Assembly: GCA_030686995.1 (NCBI GenBank)
Contig: CM060709.1
Location: 128,494,373-128,558,372 of the forward strand
Length of the DNA: 64,000 bases
Source of the DNA: Artemisia argyi
Lineage: Eukaryota; Streptophyta; Magnoliopsida; Asterales; Asteraceae
Direction of reading: 5' to 3'
The position numbers and the translations under genes are program-made. Under the pieces are notes generated by a model. That model did no database searches. It worked only from the letters and a program-made list of their open reading frames with translations, and was not told the DNA's origin. Positions 46,498 through 62,159 of this stretch are shown here, piece after piece. Numbering within the stretch: position 1 is the first letter of the stretch; the number at the start of each line of letters is the position of its first letter.

Positions 46498-48243
46498 GTG
46501 TTCACAAGGACATCCTATAAACACCTCAACATGTTCCTCCTCATCTTGACAACCCATAACATGTGGCCAATTCACATTCAAGAAGCTCTTGAATACTTGC
46601 TTATATAAATCGACCTAACCTCCCCATTTTTACTCACCACTCATTTGAACACACAACACTCATACACAACCCACATACCTACTGTAACTTAAGTCCATGT
46701 AAGGAGAAAGGAGTTTGAACAAGAGCTTTGTAGTCTTGGAAAGCTTGAAGTCAAACATTTTCATTCTAACCGAGTACCAAAAGAGTTGTAAGCCTTCTAA
46801 GCCTTCTAAACCCTCTTTAATCTTTTTATACTTTTACTTATTATCTTCATATAATAATAACCTAGTAGCTAGTGAGAAACAAAGATCAAAAATGGATTCT
46901 CTCTTCTTTCTGTTCTTACCGAGACCAAAACAAACACCCCACATAAATTATATTTTGATATTAACTTTGGCACACATGAGAAAGGTCAACTAATAAGATA
47001 TTAAACTTGATATAAAGCCATGAAAAATGAACCATGAAGTCTTAAGATCGAAACTACTCTTTCTTTTTGTTTTTCTGTTTTGTCGAGAAGCTAAAAATAA
47101 ACACCCTTTGTGAAATAACTTTGAATACAAGCTTTAATCTACAAAAGGGTCACTTAAATGAGCATATATATAAACTTAACAATCAGTTAGGAGAAATAAA
47201 AACGATAATCTAGGCTTTTGAATCACCTAAAACGGACAAACGAGTCAAAAGTTATGTCGATTTGAAATTATATAAAAACTAAAATACCTGCTGTTACAGC
47301 AGGCAGAATCACGCAAAACGAGGCCTTTCTGGTCCGTTTCGTCAAAAACTTAAAACATGAAAGTTCTCCGGAACGACGTTTTCTTCAAAACTTCTTTAGG
47401 CTTCGAGTCATGAAAACGCATAATAAATGGTGCTTTTAATTAATTTCAGAACAGATTTAAAAACAAAGGCAGCAGCAGACATGGAGGTTTAGACCCAAAT
47501 TTCGTGTATCAAACATGGTTCTAAAAATCTGGGTCTTGACATGGTTAAAGTACACTAGAAGGTCTAAACATAGGAATAATATGGAGTAACCTTGTTTTTA
47601 TTCAGCCCTACTTATGGGTGTCGAACCTGAAAAAAAATCAGCTTTTAAATACTTAGTTTTTCTAATGTAAAAACAGTTTTATACGCTCTACTTTGATGAC
47701 TCGTTGTGAGCAAACTGTAATACGTTAGAACCTCTAGTTTGAACCTATAAGAAGACCTCCTAGTAGACTACTAAAAGGAACAATAACGTAGTAGAAACCT
47801 CTTCATGTCTCGTGTATAATTAAGCTCACTTTTGGTCGAAAAATCCGTTTTATAAACTTTTCTTTTGATTATTTAGAACAAATAAGCTAACATTATAAGT
47901 AGATAAGCTGATGAAAATTATTTATAAACTTGTTTTAAACTTCTATAAGTGAGTCGTAGAAAGTTGGATTTATTTTCGTGGCTAAAAATGCGTTTTTATT
48001 GAAAAAGGACATCGGCTGTAAGTTATATTTTCATGAGGGGTATATATTGCCAAAACTATAAATAATTTTATATTTTGGACTTGAAATAAAATAAACTTAA
48101 GATTAAGGGTAGAAAGTGTCAATTGACCAAAGTTCAAGGGTAAAAGTTGCCATTTTTATATAGTTCGAGGGTAAAATTTGTCAACTTTAGAAACATGAGG
48201 GTCTAAAATGAAAATATTGGAAACCCTAATTAATTATTATTAA

Positions 48244-48329
<86 letters not shown>

Positions 48330-49396
48330 GGGTTTGGAAAATAAACCAAAAATATGTTTTGTACCGTAACTAACAAACGAAGTATTCATTTAACGAACGG
48401 ACAGAACCAAATCTTGCGGATAAGAAAATATAATAAAATAATACTTTTGAAACTACATATTGGTTCAATAAAATATTTAACCATTAAACTAAAACGAAAC
48501 GAACATTTAAAAACTTATATAATCAGAAGCAATTACTAAAAACTTGATCTAATAACTCAGGTTTCAAGCCGGAGACGTTTATCAACTTCATTTAACTTTG
48601 TTTTCCATCCAGACTGCTCAGGTGAGTTCATAGTCCCACTTTTACATTTTTATACTGATTTTCAAACTTGTGGGGAGATACATGCTACAAACTGAACACA
48701 AGTATTTTTCCGTATGCTATCCTGATCTGGTATTGTCTAAGTTAGCTGTGTTGCCACTAAAAGACCCTCATATCATGAGCCATTAATCACTTACGAGTGA
48801 ACGCGAATATAGTGAATAGATCTATTGGAATTGACGTCCCCATTTGTGTTAGCCGGATAGGTAACCAAATGTACTATATTTGAAGTAAAACCAGGAAGTT
48901 GGCAAGCTCCTGCTCGAGGGCATTATTACCTACATTATTATTATAATGTCGGTAACTTTACATTATAGCTCATTACTATAATGTCCACACGTTGTTAAGG
49001 TTTGCGTGTCATGAGACTTAGTGCAATATGCTACGCTGCAATACATTGTTTTATAACTATTTGACTTGTGTTCAAACTATTACTTATTTACAAACACTGT
49101 GGATTCACTCAACGTTATGTTGATTTTTTAGCATGTTTATCTCAGGTCCATAACAAGCAAGGATGGCATGGAAGGGCATGGGTATAGAAGGAAGGCTAAG
49201 ATTTTATTATTCTTTGATAAATTATTTAACAAATTGTAAAGCTATTGGGACCTTATTTTGTAAACTCTGATACTGAATAATAAATATCATTTTAACAATC
49301 CAATTGTAGATTATTTTTCTATTATTATAACTGTTGTGCCGTCAAGTAACACCCCGCTTTAATTCCGCTGCGTATCCCAAATTTGGGGGTGTTACA
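46498..49396 (+). repeat. LARD 5' LTR (truncated)
   Basis: About 2.9 kb, matching 53070-55963. It contains an (ATT)n microsatellite at 48233-48329 and ends GGGTGTTACA. No gene is recognised. A short open frame near 46715 lacks an ATG start. Confidence 0.9.
48233..48329. repeat. (ATT)n microsatellite in LARD 5' LTR
   Basis: About 95 bp of ATT/TTA repeat with a few interruptions. The matching tract in the 3' LTR (54796-54897) differs in length and purity. Confidence 0.95.
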
Positions 49397-50799
49397 GATT
49401 GGTATCAGAGCTTATAGTTATAGAGAAACGGGTCTAATTGAGATCCGAACTATAACCACTTTTTCACAAAAATATTTTATAGCCTTTCGTTGTCCGTGCC
49501 TTCCATCCTCCAGATGATTATGTGACTTTCAGGTAATTATGTTACTCAAAAACTTTAATAAACTGGTATATACATTTATGATATACTTCTGACCACTTTA
49601 TACAAAACATGTCTGCAGATGCCTATTCTAAGGCATTACGTTTTAATCCTATCTTCCTGAGCATGTATCTATTTCTATATTTTCAAAATTTACAAAACTT
49701 TCATAAGACGTTGTGGTTTCCACAATTCTTATCCTATTTACGTTAAAAATATACTCTCCACTATTTTAAAAACTGTGTCAACTCACCTTGATTTCCTACT
49801 CTCATATCCAAAAATGGGTATAAATACTCTCTCCGTACTCCCAGAATACCTAATTCATTAACTAATTACTAATATTAAATTAGAAATTCCCAAGTAGGAT
49901 AATTAACTTATAAATCTTGAATAACGTCTTCCCATCACTACACAATTCATACCAAAGATTACCCTAGAAAAGCAGCAGGATCCCAACAATTGTCAGAAGA
50001 CAACAACAACGTTTAAATAAAAATAAGAAATTTCTGTTATAACAATAAACCATAGCTCAGCTCTTTAGGGTTGTAATTATTTCTCTGTACTTTACCTTGG
50101 GTACAATGATGTAACCAAGTTATAACTAGTACTTTCCCATATAATGTCTTTTAATAACCTCACTACTACTATAACCATCGTCCATTTCACTTTCCTCTTA
50201 TATTATTCATAGCCATTTCCTAATAATATACCACCATATTATACCTGATTATATCTATTAGGTTTTTCTGCGAATATATTCCAAAGAATTTTTTCAAACT
50301 ATTTTCCTATCACCCCAAAGGTTGATATCCTGCCATCCTACCAATTATAAACTATCATTATCCGAATCGATTCCTTATTACTCTAAAAAGTATTCAGGAT
50401 GCTATTTTATAAAAATAAAACGTTGAACACCATCTAAAACTTGTGAAATCTAATATCAAAGATTGACTGAATCACGCATTACATCATCTGTCCTTAATTA
50501 TACATAGCCTGATCACCTATGTCTAATTCAGGAAAGATCATGTCATGGGGGAAACAATTATCTTTGTATGTTTCCAAAACAAACTTTATTTAAAAACAAA
50601 ACCTTGTATCAAGATAAACTCTTAGCAAACGTTTCTAACGTCCACGTCTCCTAAGTACTTACATCATTTTATTATAAATCGTTAACCCATAAGCTATTAT
50701 TTCTCTATTCATATTATTTAGAACACCTTTTCATAAAAATGAAAATTATAAATCCGAGAATCACTAAAATTCATAAAACACAAATAACGTAAAATTTCA
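49397..50799 (+). other. LARD internal region with PBS and leader, no gene seen
   Basis: PBS TGGTATCAGAGC at 49400-49411. The following about 120 bp (through CCATCCTCCAGATGATTATG) is similar to the leader of the - strand Tekay element at 63190-63328. The rest is AT-rich with many stops in all frames. Confidence 0.75.
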
Positions 50800-51256
50800 T
50801 TAAAATCCATAAATATTAATACATAACGAAATAATTAGCATCGGTAGTGCTAATGTTACAAATATCACTAAGTAAACGATAGAATCGCCAATAGGTTGAT
50901 CCGCTATGCTAATGAAGAACAACACTACGTCTACGAGAGCAAGAATCACAACTGGATGTAAAATCTTGAAAACTCTGTAACGAAAAACGTAAACGAATTA
51001 CAAACGCGATAATAAAAGAAATAATCATACGCATAATCTTATTCATAAACGATTACAAGAAAATACAAATGAAATAAAAGTTGCTTCGACATTCCTACCC
51101 CCATATCTTGTCCACACCGATAGCTAGGACCACTAGAGGAACGAGAACTGCTAAGACTATAGCCAAGAACTCATAGTCTTCCTCCAGAACATAGGCGAAA
51201 TAAATCGCAGCAGCAACGGTGTAGATAATCGCGATAATGGTAATGGGGTGCGGCAT
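50800..51256 (-). CDS. Antisense two-exon ORF for a putative four-helix membrane protein
   Basis: The ATG is at 51256 on the - strand. Exon 1 (51256-51099) encodes MPHPITIIAIIYTV... with two hydrophobic helices separated by the acidic loop LEEDYEF. Read unspliced, it stops at TAG 51097-51095, giving 53 residues. A GT donor (51098) and a TTACAG acceptor (50976-50975) bound a 124-nt T-rich intron. Exon 2 (50974-50800) then continues in phase (VFKILHPVVILALV...) with two more helices and ends TAA at 50802-50800. The product is about 110 residues. Each exon begins with an HP-plus-hydrophobic pattern (HPITIIAII and HPVVILALV), which suggests internal duplication. It is short, hydrophobic and unlike any gag or pol protein. 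Splicing and expression are inferred, and the family is unrecognised. Confidence 0.5.
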
Positions 51257-51311
51257 TTTGTAAGAATTATAGATGGAAAGGTTAGTAGGAAAGAATGAGG
51301 ATTGAAATGGG

Positions 51312-51319
51312 ATATTTAT
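51312..51319 (-). promoter_or_regulatory. TATA-like box of the antisense ORF
   Basis: On the - strand CCATAAATATCCC, about 57 nt upstream of the ATG at 51256. It resembles the TATAAATA-CCC boxes of the copia internal promoters but begins with C instead of T. Confidence 0.4.
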
Positions 51320-51331
51320 GGAATCAAAACC

Positions 51332-51402
51332 TAGCCGTTAGAAATCACTATTCACGACCGTTGGAAATTACTATTCACGACCGTTGGGATCACTGTTCAT
51401 GA
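51332..51402 (-). promoter_or_regulatory. Three tandem 23-bp repeats with MSA-like AACGG motifs
   Basis: Units at 51335-51357, 51358-51380 and 51381-51402 (23, 23 and 22 bp). On the - strand they give TCTAACGGCTA, TCCAACGGTCG and CCCAACGGTCG. The MYB3R-binding MSA consensus is (T/C)C(T/C)AACGG(T/C)(T/C)A. The first fits fully and the others fit except for the last base. They lie just upstream of the TATA-like box. Confidence 0.5.
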
Positions 51403-51771
51403 ACTTTTGAAAATTTAAAAAAAAAATTTAAGGAACAAACGAATTCATCACCTACAAAAGTTTAAAATTTTCTTTTCATTCATTAAGTTTTCATCAGAAA
51501 TTTTCTTATTTAAAAGACAGTTTTTCAATGTCAAATATTTGATTTTTACAAAACGGGAAATTTGAAATCAGGATATTTTCAAGGATAATTACTGAAATAG
51601 GATAAATTTCATAAATAACAATCTTCATTTAAAATAAAATTTCTTAAGTTTATATGACCTTCGGAATAATATTTACATGTGTAGTTCAAAAATATAAGTT
51701 TTCATAAATTAGACAATTCGTCCTCATCACTTTAAAACCTAACATATGCTGAATCTCGGGACGAGATTCCG

Positions 51772-51785
51772 TTAAGGGGGTGAGA
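51772..51785 (+). other. LARD polypurine tract
   Basis: TTAAGGGGGTGAGA, one base before the 3' LTR TGTAACC. This form of PPT is familiar from plant chromoviruses. Confidence 0.85.
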
Positions 51786-51786
51786 C

Positions 51787-55963
<4,177 letters not shown>

Positions 55964-56231
55964 CTCGGGGAGTGGAGTAGGGCAAGGAAGGTGTCCTTGT
56001 AGCCAAACCACTATAAATCTCTTGTCTCGCGGTTCGATCTTTCCATCTCTTACTTATTTCATTACTTATCATTATAATATATTGTGTAGTATTAATTGTT
56101 TATATTGTACAAGACTTGAGATCACATATTATCGAATCTAAGTTTTTAAAAGCTAAGCAAAACTCTAAACCTAATTTTATAACGAAGTAAAAAGACGTAA
56201 AACTATTCAACCCCCCTTCTAGTTCTCCACA
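55964..56231 (+). repeat. Copia C 3' LTR, right fragment
   Basis: Matches 28682-28949, starting CTCGGGGAGTGGAG directly after the LARD ends in GTTACA. It ends CTCCACA, followed by the TSD AAAAT. Confidence 0.92.
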
Positions 56232-56236
56232 AAAAT

Positions 56237-57740
56237 GATCTTGATTCGCCGCAATATTAATGAACATGTATATTAGTAATTGTTAGAGTCAAATGCTTGT
56301 ATTGAGTCATAATGATGTTTTGCAGGATTTTTCAGGAAGTAGGACATAAGTTTTTCCAGAAATTTTCCGGAAACTTAACATAAAGATTGCTGCAGGTCAC
56401 TTCTAATGGCGTCAGGATTTAACCCCTGACGGCGTCACACGTAAAATTCTGGAAATTTTCCGAGTTTTGTTTTTCTAACGGAGTCTTAAATTTTTTTGTT
56501 AATTCTTTAGTTTTATAAACTCCATGAAATCTGCAAACATTCATTCCACAAGCATTATATCTTAAATTGTTTTATAGGATTTGTTAGTATATATAGATTG
56601 CCGCCGATTTTACGCGAGGTTACCTTGATTGTTTTCTCAGGTTTAACAGGTTATATATGACAAGAAGATGATTTATATTTCTGGAAGGGAAGCTTTGAAC
56701 GTTCATTTTCTTGGAGGAAGATCTAACCTTGTTAATACACTATCCACACCGAACGAATCAGGGGAGTATTTTTTTTTCATTCTTTTACCTATTTTACTTT
56801 TACACTTGAGTTTGTTTGTTTGTTTGTTCGATGGTATGTGTGTAATAAAACTAATAGAAATACCTATTAGTGTAATTTTAGCGCCAAATTTAAAATTTTT
56901 CACAACATTTAGGAGTGAAACTTTAGCCTTAACAAGCGTCTCATGGATAGGAGTTGTATGACTATCACAAAACCGTACCATTCAGAAAATTTTCCACCCA
57001 AATATGTGAGGTTCGTCTTTAGATTTGATAGGAAAAGCATTCATTATTAGTGCTTATGAGTGTACCGGTAGCATTTAGATTATAGAACTTGCGTTAGTGA
57101 TGCATCCCGAGACCGCTAGTGAGACTACATTCGTGTAGTAGGATTTACTACATTGTAAGAGGCATTAGGATCACTCTTCTGTTAAACCCGTATCATAATT
57201 ATTTGACCGTCTAAGTCATACTACTTGACCAGTAAAGTCAATTAATTTTTCCCACACCTTAGCGTTGTACTCATTTTTAGTATACGATACCCCTAGTACA
57301 CCCCTCCGAGCCTATCTTTTCGTTTGTAACTTTAAGCATCTTACTTAAAGGAAGAATTTGTTACAACCCACCCAAATGTGCAACCAAATCGCCTTAGCCT
57401 TCCGTGTATGCACTCATCTTTAGTGCATTATTGTTATTTGTTTAAACCCTTAGTTAATTATCTAATTGATTACATGGTTGCTAAGTCGAGTCATATCTTG
57501 TACATATTGTTTTGGGACGATTGGGACTTGTGGGTAAAGTACTTATGTTTTGGAGTAATGGGGAAGAACATCATATATTACCCCCATATGTGCATTAATC
57601 TTAAAAAGTACTCCAAGTGTTTTGATTATCTTGATTCGAGTCATTAGATTAGTTTATTGTAAAATATGTAAAAATTCAAGTGTAAGGGGAATGTACATTC
57701 CCAATGATGTATTGTTTTGGATGGTAAGGTAAAAGTGTAT

Positions 57741-57792
<52 letters not shown>

Positions 57793-58161
57793 AAAATTAA
57801 GATAAAGAAAAGAAAAAAAAAAAATAGAAAAAAAAAGAAAAGAGAAAAAACATACGGACTACCATCTCGTTTTATTCTATGTTTGTTTTATGTTTTTGTT
57901 ATTTTTGATTTATTAGCTTAAGTCGAGTCGAGTCTTGGCTTAGCAACGTCATATTGTACATGTAATTAACCAAGATGATTAACTCGCCACCAGTAAATAT
58001 TGCCTTTATTCGACAAAACCATGTTTTCCATATCCCTACACCTAACGTTATAACCCTTTAAAAGACATCTTTGATAGTTAATCCTAGGTGCTTATGCCAA
58101 GTGGTGGAGGTTTGATCCTTTCCTAAGCATATGGTAATCTATTTGCTATGAAAGGTAGTGA
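56237..58161 (+). other. 3' non-coding region of the Tat/Athila-like host element
   Basis: Continues from 27633 across Copia C. There is no convincing gene. A 97-codon open frame at 56668-56961 contains a hydrophobic stretch but no known motif. It also has a CGTCAGG/CCTGACG hairpin (56410-56431), an A46 run (57743-57788) and a purine-rich A/G stretch to about 57850. AGTGA at 58157-58161 is the likely left TSD of the Tekay element. Confidence 0.55.
57743..57788. repeat. Poly(A) run of 46
   Basis: Uninterrupted A run followed by A/G-rich sequence. Either slippage-prone or a degenerate purine tract of the host element. Its exact length may be an assembly artefact. Confidence 0.9.
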
Positions 58162-59164
58162 TGTAACACCCCCAATTCATGATGCAGCGGAATTCAACTT
58201 GGGTGTTACTCGACGACACAACAGTCATAATAATAGAAAACGATCTCTAACCGAGTCATATTAAAAAGAGTTGTCATTCATATTTATTCGAATATATCAG
58301 AGTTTACATAGTAAGGTCCCAAAAAGGTTCCATGTTTCAAAATACATCAATATAAAGTCTTTTGATGTTTTATCGAATGACAAAGTAGTTATAGCCTTCT
58401 TCCTTTAGTACGTGCCTTTCCGCTCCATTCTTGATTATCATGGACCTGAAATACATGCTTAAAAGGATCAACACAAAGGTTGAGTGATATTCATAGAGTT
58501 TGTTTAACGGTTGAACACAATATGTTGGTAGTAAGAGTTAATTAGACTCATACTTATGTTAGAAAACAAAACAGTTATTATTATATACTAAGCTCATGCA
58601 ACCAATACGTTAACGGGTACCAATATCAATCGGCGGTTTTGTTGCCCCGGTAAGTACTTTGCCGTCATACTTAATGTTCAAATATAGTGCATTCGTTTGA
58701 ACTAATCTGCTCAAACAAATGGAATTCGTCAATCCCAATAGGTCTATTCACAATACTCGCGCTCACTAATTCTAGTGATTAAATGATTCATGATAGGGGC
58801 CTAGGATTGGCAAGGTAGGTACTTAGTAATAATAAAACAATCAGGCAGCATACAGTTTCAAAGCATTGTGTTCGGTTTAAAAGTAGCATGTATTTCCCCC
58901 AAGGGTTTGTAAAACATTGAAGTAATGTAAAGTGGGGCTATGAACTCACCTTAAGTAGGATAGCAAGTAATGAAGGTAATGGTTGGATCGTGTAAGTTTC
59001 TACGAGCAACCTATAATAGAATGTTGCGACTTAGGATCGGAGTGAAGAATATGAATAAGTGCCTATATATACATATATCTTGCATCTAGTCCATGATGTG
59101 GTATGATGTATATTGTAAGTCTTTGAAAGAAAAGATTCATGAACATGTATGTTTTGTATATTGT
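58162..59164 (-). repeat. Tekay 3' LTR, truncated
   Basis: Begins TGTAACACCCCC on the + strand and matches 63331-64000 closely, apart from a short indel near 58358. It runs straight into pol near 59164 with no PPT, so the LTR start has been deleted. Confidence 0.85.
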
Positions 59165-61872
59165 AGACCCAGAAATTGACGAATTTCTGTAGGTGTGGTA
59201 GGTGTTGGCCAATTTTTGATAGCTTCAATTTTAGCGGGATCGACATGTAAACCGGTCTTGTCAATCACATGCCCAAGGAATTGTACTGATTGAATCCAAA
59301 ATTCACATTTGGAAAACTTTGCATACAATTTCTCTTCCTTGAGTAGTCCTAAAATTGTTCTCAGATGTTCTTTGTGATCCTCTTCGTTTTTGGAATATAT
59401 GAGAATGTCATCTATGAATACGATCACGAATTTGTCCAAATATGGCTTACACACCCGATTCATGAGATCCATGAATACTGCCGGTGCATTAGTTAACCCA
59501 AATGGCATCACTTGGAATTCATGGTGACCATATCGTGTCCTAAAGGCTATTTTTGGAATGTCTTATTCACGAACTCTAACTTGGTGGTAACCTGATCGTA
59601 GGTCAATTTTTGAGTAATAGGTTGAACCTTGCAATTGATCGAATAAGTCATCAATTCTTGGTAGTGGGTATCGGTTCTTTATGGTTAATTTGTTTAGCTC
59701 ACGATAGTCAATACACATTCGTAATGACCCATCTTTCTTTTTCACGAACAAAACTGGAGCTCCCCAAGGTGAGGAACTGGGTCGAATAAATCCCTTGTCC
59801 GAAAGTTCTTGTAATTGATTTGATAGCTCTTGCATCTCTGAAGGTGCTAGCCGGTATGGTGCGCGGGCAACTGGCGCCGCTCCTGGTATTAAATCAATTC
59901 TGAACTCTATTTGACGATTTGGTGGTAGTCTGGGTAAATCTTCCGGAAAGACTTCAGGAAACTCACTGGCAATAGGAACATCTTCGAGACGTTTTTCATC
60001 GGATTTCTTTTCGGTTACGTGGGCTAGAAAAGCATAACATCCTTTCTCAATGTACTTCATGGTTTTGATACATGAGATGATGTTTATTCGAGTTCCACTT
60101 TGATCACCACGAATGATCAAAGTTTCATTGTCACATGGAATGTGCACAACTCTTTCACCACAAATGATGTTAGCTTGATGTTTAGACAACCAATCCATGC
60201 CAATAACAACATCAAAACTTCCGAGTTCGATTGGCATAAGATTGATGTTAAAGGGGTGGTCTAAGAGATTAAGGGTACAGTTTGGGATTACGGTATTGGT
60301 ATTTACTAAGTCACCGGTAGCTAGTTCAATACTATAACTAGTGGTTAAAGTAATTGATGGAATATCAAGTAAAGGCGCAATTCTAGTAGATATAAAACTC
60401 ATATCAGCACCAGAATCGAATAAGACTTTAACAGGAATGTTATTGAGTAAGAACGTACTGGTAACCACGTTCGGGTCTTGGTGTGGTTCTCCATTTCCCA
60501 TGACATAGGTTCTACCGCGAGCACCTCCGCCTTGGGGTCCTTGGTTTTGAGGACAGTTGTTCTTGTAGTGTCCCTTTTCACCACACCCAAAACATGTAAC
60601 TATGGGCTGTGTGTTAGCCCCAGTAGCTACACCCTTGCCTCTACAATCCTTGGCAAGATGTCCGGGCTTTTGGCACTTGTTGCATTTGGCCGGGCAGGGA
60701 CCTTCATGATGGTAGTTGCACTTGGTACATTGTGGTAGATTACCAACATATTTACCACCGGCTGGTGCAGCAACATAAGCCGTCGCGGCTTCTTGTCTCT
60801 TGTTCTGCTGATTGTGATGGTTGTTGTTTCGGGTTTGGTTGTTGTTGTTATTGTTACTTCCACGGTTGCCATCCCATGGTCGCTTGTTGTTGTTGTTCTT
60901 GTTGTTGTTGTTGTTACGGTAGTTGGAGTTGTTGGGATTATTGGTATTGCTGGCGTTGTTGGTGTTGTTGGGGTTGTTTTGCTTTCGGGTTTCTGTCATA
61001 CGTACCACTTGATCCATAAGGCTGCGGAACATCCGCATAGCTTCATCAAGTTCCTTTGGATTTGCCGAAGTCACATTCCCTTGTATGCTTGATGGAAGTC
61101 CCCAGATATACCTTTCCAACAATTTTTCCTTTGTGGAAACCATCGTTGGACAAAGTATCCTCAATTCTTGGAATCGACGATTGTAGGTTATGATGTCATT
61201 TCCCTTAACCGTATGATCCCAAAATTCAACCTCTAACTTCTGCATTTCACTGCGAGGGCAATACTCCTTGATCATCATATGCTTCAAATTAGCCCAAGTA
61301 ATCTTATAAGCATTTTCAATGCCCATGGGTTGAGCAATTGAGTTCCACCATGATAATGCCTCATTCAATAGAGTACTCATGGCATACTGAACTTTATCAC
61401 TCTCGGTACATTTGCTGACCAAAAATACCGACTCCGCTTTCTCAAACCAGCGGGTCAAACCTACAGCTCCTTCAGTACCCTTAAATTTGATGGGTTCGCA
61501 TTTCAAGTAGGAAATGAATGAGCAACCCTTTGGTACTGCAGCAACATTTGTCACTGGAGGGATAGTTGGGTTTGGTCCTCCAATGTTAAAGCTGGCAATT
61601 CGGGCAGCTTCTGCAGCTATAGCAGCTTCCGCAGCAGTGGCGGCTTCAGCGGCTGCTGCAGCATCAGCAGCTGCTGCAGCATCAGCGGCTGCTGCAACAT
61701 CATTAGCTGTAGCATCTGCAGCACCAGCAGCTGTGGCGGCTTCGGCAGCTGCTGCAGTTGCTGCAGCTACGGCTGCTCGTTCCGTGGTGAGTGCTGCATT
61801 GACACTGTCCTTAACTAGCTTGCGAATGGCAGCTTGAGTCATTGCTGGTGGTGTCTTCTTCTTTGGCGCCAT
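59165..61872 (-). pseudogene. Tekay gag-pol, truncated in RT
   Basis: The ATG chosen is at 61872 ([10 protein letters not shown]), because the open frame further upstream starts only with TTG. The N-terminus is an Ala-rich coiled stretch (about 61590-61800). The capsid follows ([43 protein letters not shown]). An Asn-rich linker precedes the zinc knuckles [14 protein letters not shown] and [14 protein letters not shown]. The protease is [11 protein letters not shown], with D-S-G intact. RT has [24 protein letters not shown] and [14 protein letters not shown]. One in-frame TAA at 59563-59561 (Glu in most relatives) interrupts the RT. Pol stops abruptly after EIRQFLGL at 59164. Integrase and chromodomain are absent. 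Confidence 0.92.
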
Positions 61873-62159
61873 GATTCTATTGTTCAAAAGATACGTTGTA
61901 ATTAGAGAGTTGTGAGATGAGCACAATTTTTGATAAGAATGAAAGGATAATAACGTTGAAACTTAACAGCATAACACATGATAGTATATATATAAAACAG
62001 AAGTTTTATTCATATAACGTTGATTGATTTACAAAATCGAAACCTATTACAAGTTCCTTCAAAACTTACTAACTGACACTTTCAGTTAGTAATTACAACG
62101 TTTCTACTATCGCTATTACATGGATTAGTACAAAAGATAACTAGTACTATAATACTAGT

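Noticed and set aside
46715..46993. Open frame in the LARD 5' LTR, repeated at 53287-53556
   Set aside because: It begins with TTG, not ATG. The two copies match because they lie in paired LTRs, and no domain or codon conservation is visible.
48233..48329. CRISPR-like or satellite array
   Set aside because: Simple ATT microsatellite without spacers.
48354..48539. 61-codon basic ORF in both LARD LTRs (also 54922-55107)
   Set aside because: Its preservation is explained by LTR identity. It lies next to a microsatellite and has no recognisable motif.
56668..56961. 97-codon ORF with a hydrophobic stretch in the host element 3' region
   Set aside because: No known family, an open antisense frame of similar length, and surrounding DNA that looks non-coding. 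A chance ORF is more likely.
57743..57788. Poly(A) tail of a LINE or processed pseudogene
   Set aside because: No reverse transcriptase, no gene copy upstream and no flanking duplication recognised. It lies within continuous host-element DNA.
61514..61837. Ala/Ser-rich ORF on the + strand
   Set aside because: Antisense shadow of the GCN-repeat region of Tekay gag.
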